64,000 nucleotides of DNA from Zopfochytrium polystomum (lineage: Eukaryota > Chytridiomycota > Chytridiomycetes > Chytridiales > Chytridiaceae): positions 124,001 to 188,000 of the forward strand of contig JAIVFJ010000129.1 in the NCBI GenBank assembly GCA_025765615.1. Direction: 5' to 3'. The position numbers and the translations under genes are program-made. Shown in pieces: positions 50,310 to 59,786 of this stretch. Numbering within the stretch: the first letter of the stretch is position 1; each line of letters begins with the position of its first letter. The notes beneath the pieces are model-generated. The model had not been told where the DNA came from, ran no database searches, and was given only the letters and a program-made list of their open reading frames with translations.

Positions 50310-52145
50310 ATGGAGCAGAACATCGTACAGACCCCCACAACGACAACGGTCCCGCAACCAGTGATTTCCTCCCCTCCGCGCCTGCAACTGCAACCAGCTC
50401 CCTTTGCCGCATCGCCCGTGCCCCTCCTACAGCAGCAGATGCCGTACTATCTGCCCCCACAGCCTCACTTCCTTCAGGCACGCCCCTCCCCGATAATGAT
50501 GGCTGCGCGAGTGCCCTCGGCTCCATCCCCGCAGCAGCAGCCGCAGCTCGTCCGCCTCGTATACGTCAACCAACACCCTTCCTTCCAACCCCACCAACCC
50601 CGCCCAGTGTACGCTGTTCCTCAGACACACGGAGGATTGGTGCTGGCGCAACCACCACCGGGCGCCGTTCAGTACCACTACCAACAGCCTCACCTCTTCT
50701 CCCAGTACCCACAGTTCTCTCCCTTTCCGATCTACGCCGCTGCGCCAGCGGCAGGGCAAGCGTACCAGCTGGCCACCGCGCCTGGAGGCCCCTTCCAGAT
50801 CCCAGCGATCCAAGTCAACAGCAACCCCGCGAGCGACGCCGCAACAGCAACAGCAACAGCAACAGGTGCACCGTCGCCCGTCGCAACCTCCACTGCGTCC
50901 TTGATCTCCCCGTCCGCCGTCTTTGCGCTGTCCCCACCACCGCCAGCGCCATCGCCGAAGGAGGCGAAGAAGGGAAAGAAGAAGACCCCGACACCGGTGG
51001 CGCCGCTGGCCGCCCTGAAGGACGCCGTCGCGCCGACCCCCGGGCCGTCACCGACACCCGCCGCCGCCAAGTCGAAGCCAAAGCAGAACAAGACACCCAC
51101 CGCACCAAGACCCGACGCAACACCCGACGTCCCTGCGGCCTCTGTCAATCCCGAACAGCAGCCTCCAGCAGCACCCGATCCCGCCCACTCACCCTCACCC
51201 GCCGTCCTCCCCTCCCCAACCGCACCCCCCTCCATCACGACCGCCCCCACCTCCCCAACCGCAACCCCCACCGACCCAACAACAACATCCACAACCCCAC
51301 CCAAAAAGCAAAAACGCGGCCCCCCCAAATGCCCGCACGGCCGCCGGCGCACTCAATGCATCCACTGCTTCGAGCTCGGCCACGGCGGCGGCTCCATCTG
51401 CGTGCACCGCCGGCGCCGCGACGGGTGCCCTTACTGCCCGGAGGACGTCAAGCGGCTCGGCGTCGGGCGGAGGCGGATCAGGGGGCCGAGGACGTTCGCG
51501 GCGCCGCCGCCGCCGAAGCCGGCGGTCGCGCCGGTGAAGAGGAGGAAGAGGCGCGTAAGGGTTGTAGTGGACGGGGTGGAGCGGTTGGTGCCGGCGGGGG
51601 GAAACCCGTTTGCGTTGGATGCTTTGTTGAGGGGGAAGGCGGAGGAGGGGATGAAGGTGGAGGCGGGGGAGGGAGCAGCGGTGAAGATGGAGGTGGATGG
51701 GCCGGCGGCGACGGTGGGTGCGGGAGGTGAGGCGTCGGATTCTTCGAGCTCGGCCGCTACCGCCGAAACTGCCGCCGCTGTCACGAGCACGCTGGAATCG
51801 TCGTCTGCCGCAGCCGCCACAGCGGGCAACGTCTCCGCCGCCACCACCACCATCACCGCCGCAAGCCCTTCGATCCGACCCATCACACCCCTGCCGACCA
51901 TCCCCACTGCACCCCCGCCGTCCGCGACGACGCAAAGAACCTCTTTGTCGACGCCCGCACCGCGCGCCGAGCCGCTGGAGGATCTCCCGACGCCGCGGAT
52001 GGAAGAGGTGCTCCTGGACGACGGGGACTTTGACGGCGGTGGCGGCGGCGGCCGGGACGAGGAGGCGTTTGAAGGGTCGCCGACGCCGGAGCTGGGGCCG
52101 GTGGCGGTGCAGGAGGGGGCGGATGTGGAGATGAGCGTGGCGTGA
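50310..52145 (+). CDS. DCE-family dual-CHCC/eh1-like protein (subfamily V, copy 2)
   Basis: Start chosen at 50310 (MEQNIVQTPTTTT), comparable in position to 47736 in the paralogue; the frame is open from 49986. The protein has about 611 residues. The long N-terminus is Gln/Pro/Tyr-rich, then Ala/Thr/Pro-rich with a basic KEAKKGKKK patch. The zinc module from about 51331 is CPHGRRRTQCIHC, FELGHGGGSI, CVHRRRRDGCPYC. Then come EDVKRLGVGRRRIRGPRTF and PKPAVAPVKRRKRR (probable nuclear localisation), NPFALDALLRG (weaker eh1-like), a Ser/Thr/Ala-rich region and the acidic EEAFEGSPTPELGPVAV end. It is the longest intact member. Confidence 0.85.
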   Translation: MEQNIVQTPTTTTVPQPVISSPPRLQLQPAPFAASPVPLLQQQMPYYLPPQPHFLQARPSPIMMAARVPSAPSPQQQPQLVRLVYVNQHPSFQPHQPRPVYAVPQTHGGLVLAQPPPGAVQYHYQQPHLFSQYPQFSPFPIYAAAPAAGQAYQLATAPGGPFQIPAIQVNSNPASDAATATATATGAPSPVATSTASLISPSAVFALSPPPPAPSPKEAKKGKKKTPTPVAPLAALKDAVAPTPGPSPTPAAAKSKPKQNKTPTAPRPDATPDVPAASVNPEQQPPAAPDPAHSPSPAVLPSPTAPPSITTAPTSPTATPTDPTTTSTTPPKKQKRGPPKCPHGRRRTQCIHCFELGHGGGSICVHRRRRDGCPYCPEDVKRLGVGRRRIRGPRTFAAPPPPKPAVAPVKRRKRRVRVVVDGVERLVPAGGNPFALDALLRGKAEEGMKVEAGEGAAVKMEVDGPAATVGAGGEASDSSSSAATAETAAAVTSTLESSSAAAATAGNVSAATTTITAASPSIRPITPLPTIPTAPPPSATTQRTSLSTPAPRAEPLEDLPTPRMEEVLLDDGDFDGGGGGGRDEEAFEGSPTPELGPVAVQEGADVEMSVA

Positions 52146-52839
52146 GCCGACGGCGGCAGTTGCTGCTGCGGCTGGTGGTGGGGTTGGTTGTGTGGGGCGA
52201 ATGGACCGAAGGGGAGGTGAGGGTTGTGCATACCTTGTCGCGATAACATTGTGAAGGTGGTCATTTGGTTTGTGGTTCTTGTACTTCTTTTCGTACCCTG
52301 TTATTTAAGGAGCAAGGCTCTGGTTGGTATTTGGTGTCATGGTTTGAAGGAGGATGTTGCAGGGTCTGTAATAAAATAAACGCTCGCGTGGCCCAGCAAC
52401 CTTGAAGGAAGGACACAAATGCCCACGTGATGATACATGTCAAGGGTTTTTTTTTTCTTTCGCACCCCAAACCAAACCGGAACCAAACCCAAAAAACCGA
52501 CCGAGGGTGTGTCTCTCTCCCTCACCGTTTTTGGTCAAGAGCGCCGAGTGGGTGGGTGGCTGGGAGAATTTACAGTGGATTATTTCCCCTGTCGACGATT
52601 GACGACAGCGAGAGAGAAGAAAGAAGAAGAAAGAAGAAGAAGAGAAAACTAAAAAAAAAAAAAAAAAATTTTTTCCCCCCCACTTTTTCCTACTGTTTTC
52701 CTTAGGTGTTGTTAGTTGTTTTTGGTTGTTGATCCGGGTCAAAAGCAGAGCGTTGATCCGGCCTGCCATAAGGCGCCTATCCCCCACCCACTCCACCCAC
52801 CCACCCACCCACAGCGACCTCCCCTCCTCCCCTTCTGCA

Positions 52840-52881
<42 letters not shown>

Positions 52882-52925
52882 TGGAAAGGAAAACTCAGCA
52901 CCGCACCTCCACAAACCCTTGAACG
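52146..52925. repeat. spacer with A-run (about 52648-52668) and AC microsatellite (52840-52878)
   Basis: Purine-rich GAAGAA stretch, A-run then T/C-run, and about 19 AC units just upstream of the DCE gene at 52926. No gene. Confidence 0.8.
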
Positions 52926-54206
52926 ATGCAGTCCACCACGGCTGCGCTCGATGCTGTCCACTACCGCCCAACAGGCTCACCCCCAGTCGCCGGCTTCTCC
53001 GCTCACCCGCCGCACCTTCTTCACAGCAGCTTCCATAACCAAGCGGGCCCACCAGGGCCGTCGTACCCCTATCACGGTACCGATCTGGGAAGAATCCCCA
53101 TTCTCGAAGCCACACGCGACGCCTTTCGACCAGCAGACGATGCGCTCTCTGCGCGGCCGCGCAGCCACGAACGTTCGGATACCTTCTGGCTGCGCACGCC
53201 AATCGTCGCGGCGGTGCGGCCCCCGGGCCTGCCCTTCGCCGCACCAACACCGACACCGTCACCTTCGCACTCTGCACCGCCCGTCCCTTTCGATCGCTGC
53301 TATAATATCGTGAAACGGGAAGTAGCGAGTCGTATCGACACCGATCTCGCCGCTGCTCCACCACATTTTCAAGGCTACCACCCGCAACGCCCGTTCGTCC
53401 GCCCGTTACAGCCCTCGCCTACCCTTCCCACACTCCCCCTGCCGGCACCACACGCAGCTTCCCCAACTCCCGCACCAACCCGCTTCCTCCCAAACGCACC
53501 ACAGCCTCCCACCACAACCCACCCGCCAGCCCCGCCGCACCGCACACGCCGCTTCGCAAAATGCCCCCACCACCGCCGCCGCACCCAATGCGTGGACTGC
53601 TATGAGCTCGGCCAGGGCGGCGGCTCGCTGTGCGTCCACCGTCGCCGCAAGGACGTCTGCAAGGCGTGCCGCGCGGCGGGGGTTGCTTCTCCCGCGAATG
53701 CGGCGGCGGCGGTGGAGGAGGAAGGGAAGAAGAAGAAACGGATCCGCGGGCCGAGGTCGTTTGTCGCGAGGCCGCCGCCGCCGCCTGGGGGTGTGGTGCC
53801 GAGGAGAAGGCGGCGGAGGGTTCTTGTACCCGTGGACGAGCCGTGGGAGGGAGGGTTGTCGGTGACGGTGTCGCCTCCGGGAGAGTCGGACGGTTCGGGC
53901 CGCCCGCCGTCCACTTCGGCGCCGCCGTCTTTGTCAGCATCGTCGACGGCATCTTCCTCTTCTTCGCGCGCGCGCGGCGGGAACCCGTTCTCGATCGAGG
54001 CGCTGCTGGCGCCGACGACGACGATATCGTCTACGTTTAGGAAGTCAAGAGGACAGGAGAGGTCTCCGTCCGACGGGACGCTGTGCACGCCGCGGCTGGA
54101 GACGCCATTATCGGACGACGGCGACGAGACCGAGACGTACGATGGGTCGCCGACGCCGGCGCTCGATGATGGTGATGATGACGATTATGGCAAGGACGGA
54201 CTATAA
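52926..54206 (+). CDS. DCE-family dual-CHCC/eh1-like protein (subfamily VI, copy 1)
   Basis: A 426-residue intronless frame starting MQSTTAALDAVHY; the MQST start is shared with 55412. The N-terminus is Pro/His-rich. The zinc module near residue 212 is CPHHRRRTQCVDC, YELGQGGGSL, CVHRRRKDVCKAC, with His for the usual Gly. It is followed by KKKKRIRGPRSFVARPPPPP and RRRRRR. Then NPFSIEALLAPTTT (eh1-like) and the very acidic tail YDGSPTPALDDGDDDD. It is complete, with all motifs in order. Confidence 0.85.
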   Translation: MQSTTAALDAVHYRPTGSPPVAGFSAHPPHLLHSSFHNQAGPPGPSYPYHGTDLGRIPILEATRDAFRPADDALSARPRSHERSDTFWLRTPIVAAVRPPGLPFAAPTPTPSPSHSAPPVPFDRCYNIVKREVASRIDTDLAAAPPHFQGYHPQRPFVRPLQPSPTLPTLPLPAPHAASPTPAPTRFLPNAPQPPTTTHPPAPPHRTRRFAKCPHHRRRTQCVDCYELGQGGGSLCVHRRRKDVCKACRAAGVASPANAAAAVEEEGKKKKRIRGPRSFVARPPPPPGGVVPRRRRRRVLVPVDEPWEGGLSVTVSPPGESDGSGRPPSTSAPPSLSASSTASSSSSRARGGNPFSIEALLAPTTTISSTFRKSRGQERSPSDGTLCTPRLETPLSDDGDETETYDGSPTPALDDGDDDDYGKDGL

Positions 54207-55411
54207 GCGTGGCCGAGCCGGGCAGGGCGCATCAGAAAGTCGAAAGTTGGATTCTCGTAAACGAAACAGGGGAAGAACGGGAGTTTGAATATCCGCATGC
54301 CGATTTCACGCCGAGGTTTTTGGGGAAAGATACCCGACAACGTGCCTTCTGAGACATACGCAAAACGCCGTCAGGTCAACTGGAGCTTTCCTTTCAAAGG
54401 CTGCTAAACGAAAGGATCAGGGTAGAAATGTGGAGGCAAATAACTGCAACCGTGGGGGCGGAAAGTAGCTTTCGGACATTTCTGGTTGGAACACTGTTAA
54501 AATGGGTTCCGCGTTGGTCTTTGTCGCCTGAGGATAGTGATACCCGCGTTCCGCGGCATCGGCAATTGATCTTGTTTGATATTTTCCTCCCTTTCGGCAC
54601 ACGCTTTGCGCCCTTTGACCCAACTCAACACGGCGCCGTGCGGCCCACACCTCGTATTCATTGGCAAAGAAAATAGCTAGCTGCCCTGAATCCGAACTGG
54701 CGCCGAGTCCGCCCGTGCAAGGCAGTTGCCGGGGCAATCGACCTTGCGTGTCTCGGCGTGCCAGTCTCTGTCGCTTTTGATGCTTCCCTTCTATCGTTTT
54801 CTTTCTTCGCGGAGTGGTATTGCCGGTGAATGAGCGCCTTACCGGAAAGGCAAAGGGGGTGCCTTGCATGTCGCTATCTGCACCCACCCTCTCCTTTTCT
54901 CTGACCTGTCTTTCCCGTTGAGGGCCTTCCTTGCCACCCCACCACCGAAACATGCCTCCACCCAACACTGGCATGAAAGAGAGAGTGCGGCTTCTGTTCA
55001 ATGTCATTTCTATGACGTTGACCTCCTCCTTGCCAGGTATATTTTTTAATGTGCTCTCGGTTTCCAGTGATACCCAGCACGCGCCACCCAAAAGCGGTTC
55101 AGTGTGCAGCTTTGCCACCACGAGGATGTGATACACAGAACACTTGATCCGAGTGCAAGCGCAAGAGAGAAAGAACCCCCGCGCAAGTGGCGAGACAGGC
55201 AAGAAGTGAAAAGGGGACGGAAAGGAACTGCAATATAAAAAAAAAAAAAAAAAAGAAAAATTGATTCAGCAGCCAGCGCCGTTCATCCAACGAAGGCGCT
55301 TTCCCCTGCACGCCACCTGAACAGCACCAGACCGACACTCCTGCGCTCTTCTGCGCCCTCGCCTTTTTGTTCCATATCTCCACGCGTCCTGCCATTCCCC
55401 GCCGCTGACGG
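54207..55411. other. spacer with A-run at about 55239-55255
   Basis: About 1.2 kb between the subfamily VI copies. A 261-codon minus-strand frame (54417-55202) exists but has no recognisable domain. Confidence 0.4.
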
Positions 55412-56639
55412 ATGCAGTCTACTCCGTTCCTATCGCCAAACATGGCGATCTACTATCATCCGGTGCATTTGGGCTCCTTCACCATCCCAGCCCATCCACA
55501 CTCCCACCTTCTGCACCGCCTGGATGAAACTTCTCGAATAGTGTACGATCGAGTGGGTTGTCCTGACACCGCTTTGCAAAGTGGAAACATACTGTACCAC
55601 CATGGACGACCGTCCGGTGTTGTTCAAGACGGGAGGGTTCAAGGCGTTGCTTCTTACATTCACACTCACCGCTTTGATACGCCACCTTTGCACGGATCCC
55701 GAGGGCTTGGGATCGCCACAGACTCACCAACAGTGGCTGGCCCGCAGCTCGTCACGCCCATGCCCTCGCCCTCGCTCGCTTCGGGGACTGTAGCGATCGC
55801 CTCGCCGGGCTCCGGCGCTTCAAACTCGCTTCAGGGATCACACTTTCCAATGCCACCACTAGCCACCTTCGGGCACCCTTCACCCCTGCACCGATTCGTC
55901 AACAGATGCGAACCATCCACCACTCCTCAACCACATGTAGACCCTACCCTCCAGCCAACCCCCACCACCATCTCCTCTCCGCCCGCAGCAACCCCCATCT
56001 CCACCCCTCCCACCACCACAACCACATCACCCACCTCCACACCCTCGTCTCCACCAAACCCCTCCACCGCCGCCCCGCCGCCGCAGCCTCTCCCCCGCCG
56101 TTTTCCGAAATGCCCGCACTACCGCCGTCGCACCCAGTGCGTCGACTGCTACGAGCTCGGTCAGGGCGGCGGCTCGCTGTGCGTCCACCGTCGCCGCAAG
56201 GACGTCTGCAAGGCGTGTCGCGAGGTCGGGGTAGCTTTGGTCGCTGGTGCGAAGAAAGACGAGGACGACGGCAGGGCGAAGAGGAAGCGAATCCGCGGGC
56301 CAAGGTCGTTTGTCGCGAGGCCGCCGCCGCCGCCGGGGGGCGTGTTGCCGAGACGGAGGAGGAGGAGGTTTGTTGTTCTTGTGCAGGAGGGGGAGGGGGA
56401 GGGCGTGGCGCGGGCGGGAGGTGGGGCGGGCACGATGCGAGTGCCATCGTCGGCGGCGTCGCCGTCGTCATTACGCGCGCCTTCCGAGTCATCGGCGTCG
56501 AGAGGTGGCTCGAACCCGTTCTCGATCGAGGCGCTGCTGGGCACGCGGCGAGATTGGTCGTGCGAGGAAGACGATGAGGAGGAAGATGAGCCGCGGGTCG
56601 TTGCTTGAAGGGTCGCCCACGCCGGTGCTCGGCGGGTAA
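55412..56639 (+). CDS. DCE-family dual-CHCC/eh1-like protein (subfamily VI, copy 2; tail frameshifted)
   Basis: A 398-residue frame (to 56608) starting MQSTPFLSPNMAIYYHP. The zinc module near residue 233 is CPHYRRRTQCVDC, YELGQGGGSL, CVHRRRKDVCKAC. It is followed by KRKRIRGPRSFVARPPPPP, RRRRRRFVV and SNPFSIEALLGTRR (eh1-like). The frame ends EEEDEPRVVA, while another frame across the same DNA reads SLLEGSPTPVLGG to a stop at 56639. That is the expected family tail, so a one-base shift in the acidic stretch separates them. Confidence 0.82.
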
Positions 56640-57184
56640 GTTGCTATGGACACTGTAACCGTGGGAAGGGGGCTATCGAGAGCCAAAAGCCGAGGACGGC
56701 GGAAGCAATGCTGCCCGCTGTATTCGGGCATTTGCATTATCTGGTGAATACGCATGCACATATCCACAAAAAAACGAGTTATTCATGTTCAAAACGAAGA
56801 AGGCCAGCAAGCTGGAGGAAAAAAAGCATCGATGTTCGTTGTATCATCCATCAGCAAAGTCAGTCAGTCATCCGTCTCTCCCTCATGCTAAACCTGGGTG
56901 TGGAGCCATGTTAGATCATGGGGGCAGCCCTGTTCCGGCCGCTGCCAGTGCGTGTCCACCCGTGCGTTTGCATCATTACGCAGAGGGCGTTCAGTGAATT
57001 TTGTAGGCAGAGATTCGTCCAGAGTGCACAGGAATGTGGACTAAACTGATAAAGTGATTTTTGCTTGTAATTAAATACGCTAAAGAGCCGACAACAATAA
57101 CAGCAACCAACCACACTGCCCTACCACCAACAGCAACCAGAAGAAAAAATAAGGTGGAATCTTTCTTCAGCAGGGTAACTATAA
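56640..57184. other. spacer, nothing recognised
   Basis: About 540 AT-richer bases without supportable features. Confidence 0.4.
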
Positions 57185-57808
57185 ATGGACCTGGCAACTT
57201 TCACGAACGTCAACATCAGCAACTCTTCCCTCCCAAACCGAAGTCTCCTTCTCCTCCTCAACGCAATAACAAGAACAAGCCAGCCTTGAAGCTCGCAGTC
57301 ACCCACCTCGCCGTAGCCGCCGACATGAATAGATGCATCGGCGTCGCCGAAAAGTTCACCGACGAAGTCACAAATTGCACCACTGGCGCCCCAACCGACA
57401 TCCAAAAGAGCCTTTGCAACATGCCAACCCTCGCCGACGACTACTAGGCGCGTTCATCGACGCTTGAACGGCATCATGCCCCTGCCGAGTCTGCCGTTCA
57501 ACTCGGTCGAGAAGTTTCAGGCGATTTGCGCGTAAGTGCTGTTGTCCCTCGTGTGTGTGTGTGTGTGTGTGTGTTTGTGCATGTGACTTTTCCCAACTAC
57601 AATGCTGATTTTTCGCTCCCACTCTTCCCAACCACAACTCCACCTCATCTGCCACACAGTACGGCCATATCAGGTGCCGCGGAGCTTGTTCGACCCGTCC
57701 AACCTCGTCCGCTGCCGCCGCCACCACCTCGGCCACCGCCAAGTCGGGCGGTTCGCTGGAACGACAGTCTTTGCCCTCACTTGGTTGCTGCTTGCGCTAC
57801 CGTCTTGA
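57185..57808 (+). pseudogene. small secreted Cys-rich, GPI-type protein relic
   Basis: About 57290-57444 reads LKLAVTHLAVAAD (signal-peptide end), then MNRCIGVAEKFTDEVTNCTT and SLCNMPTLADDY with spaced cysteines, interrupted by TAG. In a shifted frame NGIMPLPSLPFNSVEKFQAI and a Cys follow, up to GTAAGT at about 57533. After an AG at 57660, TAISGAAEL continues, and a hydrophobic AGTTVFALTWLLLALPS end looks like a GPI signal. At least three frame changes argue for decay. Family unknown; small secreted fungal proteins of this type are common. Confidence 0.4.
57550..57572. repeat. GT dinucleotide repeat
   Basis: About eleven GT units inside the presumed intron of the small secreted-protein relic. 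Confidence 0.9.
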
Positions 57809-57831
57809 TGTGGAGATTCATCCTTTCATAA

Positions 57832-58879
57832 TGCGGTGTTGATGGAACTGGTTTTTGGGTTTTGCTTATTTTTTGCTTCACTTTTGCTGCCACTTTGTTT
57901 CGTATGTATTGGAATGTGCAAAAGCCAGTAATTGATCTCTCGTTTGCGTTCTTTCAGCATTGAGCGCCGGGTACAGTGTCACTTGGACGGCACGAAGAGT
58001 TTTTTGTCCGGAGATGGAACGGAGTTCAAACAGTTGGGAGTGAACGTAACTTGAACCTCACTGGGCCGATATGGGCGCTTCGGCTGTCATCACAGATTGG
58101 CTTTCAATCAGATGTTCAATTACCTCACACCTGTCCACGAGGTGACGACAGAGGCACAGGCAATTTCAGGGACTGATTGGCAGAAAACTGTTGTGTAACA
58201 CTTTCCTAACACGAACCCTGGCTCTTATTTGGTCGACTGAGTCCGGCGACCACGTGGCCTTTTTTGTTGGAGGTAAGGTGCGGAGAAGCAAACGTCGGCC
58301 GGAATCCACACATCCTGGGCGAAACAAAGAAACTTGCAGTGTTTTTCCGATCTGGGCTGAAGCTGCGTTTGCTTCGCCCACGCCCTCAAGTCATTCGTTG
58401 TCTTTTGCTTGCGGCTTCCCCCACATCGAGAGTCCATAGCAGTTTTGCGAACAGCACTCAATTACGCCTCTTGCCGAATTGGGTTCCGCAAAGTGAACGT
58501 CCAAACAGAAAAAAAAAATAAAAAATGGAAAAAAATAAAAATCAAGCAAACAAACCAAACAAACCGAAAAATTATTTGGCAGAGAGGCAATTACCCCCGT
58601 AGAGCTCCGAGCCCTTTCCACATTGGGCAAGAGCGCACAGATGAATGGACACTCACGCGGGTTTGGGCGCACTGTGCGGCATTGTTGTTAGAATTTGCGA
58701 GCTGGCGTTGGCGCCTTTCACCGCATGTGGAAAGTCGGCTGCAGCAAGTGGGCAAAGCAAAAACTGGACGACAAACCTCCCGTCTCCGCCCCTTCACGTT
58801 ATTCCGCCGAAACCGCATCACATCAGCTGGCCCACTCTCCCTCCACACCTCCGCTGCACCCACGCACTCACAGCCATCC
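57832..58879. other. spacer and 5' flank of the one-unit DCE relative
   Basis: About 1 kb, A-rich near 58505-58580, no recognised gene. Confidence 0.4.
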
Positions 58880-59585
58880 ATGGCCGCCAAAACGACGTCG
58901 ACGGCGCCTGCACGCCGAACGGCTACCCACGGCGAGGCCTTTTCGATCCTCGCGCTGCTCTCCCCGTCGCCCCCCCGACGAGAGATCCCCCCCACCTCGA
59001 CACCTTCAGACCATCTTAGTATCGATACAACAGGAGAGTACGATTCGCCAAACTCTTCGCTCTCTCCCTCTGCCGCTCCACGCATCATGGAAAGTCGGGG
59101 CTCGCCACCCCTCATCGTCGTCCCTCACCCAATCAAGAACTTCGCTCCCCTTCGCTACAACGTCAGCGTTGATTTCTCCACCAGCAAGCCTCCGCGCCGC
59201 CCGCCTCGTCGCCGCTGGATTAACTACGAAGCCCGTTACGACCCCAACGGTGGTGGCAACGATGTTTGTATTCACAACACCCAGCAGCGACTCTGTCACA
59301 AATGCAGCAAACCCGTGCGCATGAACCGAGGACCGATCAATCCGAAACTTTCACCCGCCTGGGCTGAATCTACCTCTGGCTTGGATCGGTAAACAGTACG
59401 AGTCAGCTAGGCAATCACCACCGCAGTCTGCGGCGATTGGTGATATCGGATTCGTCGATCATCCGCCCTTCGCTCCAATGAGCTCCCCTTTCGATTCGAG
59501 TGCTCACAGGCAAGCGGTCCCCTCTGCCCGAGTTGGCAGGGTGCTGGGGGAAAATGCGTTTTCTCTTGACCACCTACTGCTCTGA
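58880..59585 (+). CDS. one-unit CHCC relative of the DCE family, two exons
   Basis: Proposed exons 58880-59314 and 59427-59585 (GTGCGC...CGCAG, 112 nt, phase 0) give about 197 residues starting MAAKTTSTAPARRT. Residues near 130-143 read GGGNDVCIHNTQQRLCHKC, a single C-x-H-x6-C-x2-C unit preceded by the family's GGG. The first half-module is absent. Two FS-x-x-LL motifs flank it: EAFSILALLSP near the N-terminus and NAFSLDHLLL at the end of exon 2, the position of the eh1-like motif elsewhere. Without splicing the frame stops at 59392. A diverged or ancestral-like member is inferred. Confidence 0.6.
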
Positions 59586-59786
59586 TAGTGCTTTATGCGA
59601 TGGCTTTTTGAAAACAGCTCCAAGAACATCCCTGTCATAACTATTTGAACTTCAGTGGCTGCATTTGCACTTTGTAAATCTTATTCGTCATGTAGTGGGC
59701 ACATCGTGAGCATCTTGAATGAGGTAGTTTGAGAATAAAGCACATATTCCAATCACAAAAGCGAACGAGAAAGAAAATCTTTGTTT
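59586..59786. other. short spacer
   Basis: Convergent 3' ends of the one-unit gene and the permease relic. Nothing recognised. Confidence 0.4.

Noticed and set aside
54417..55202. 261-codon minus-strand open frame between the subfamily VI genes
   Set aside because: No domain, odd composition and no paralogue in the window; long chance frames are common in this GC-rich DNA.
59389..59410. A 22-nt GTAAAC...CTAG intron in the one-unit relative
   Set aside because: It restores frame, but 22 nt is too short for a fungal intron; the 112-nt phase-0 alternative is preferred.
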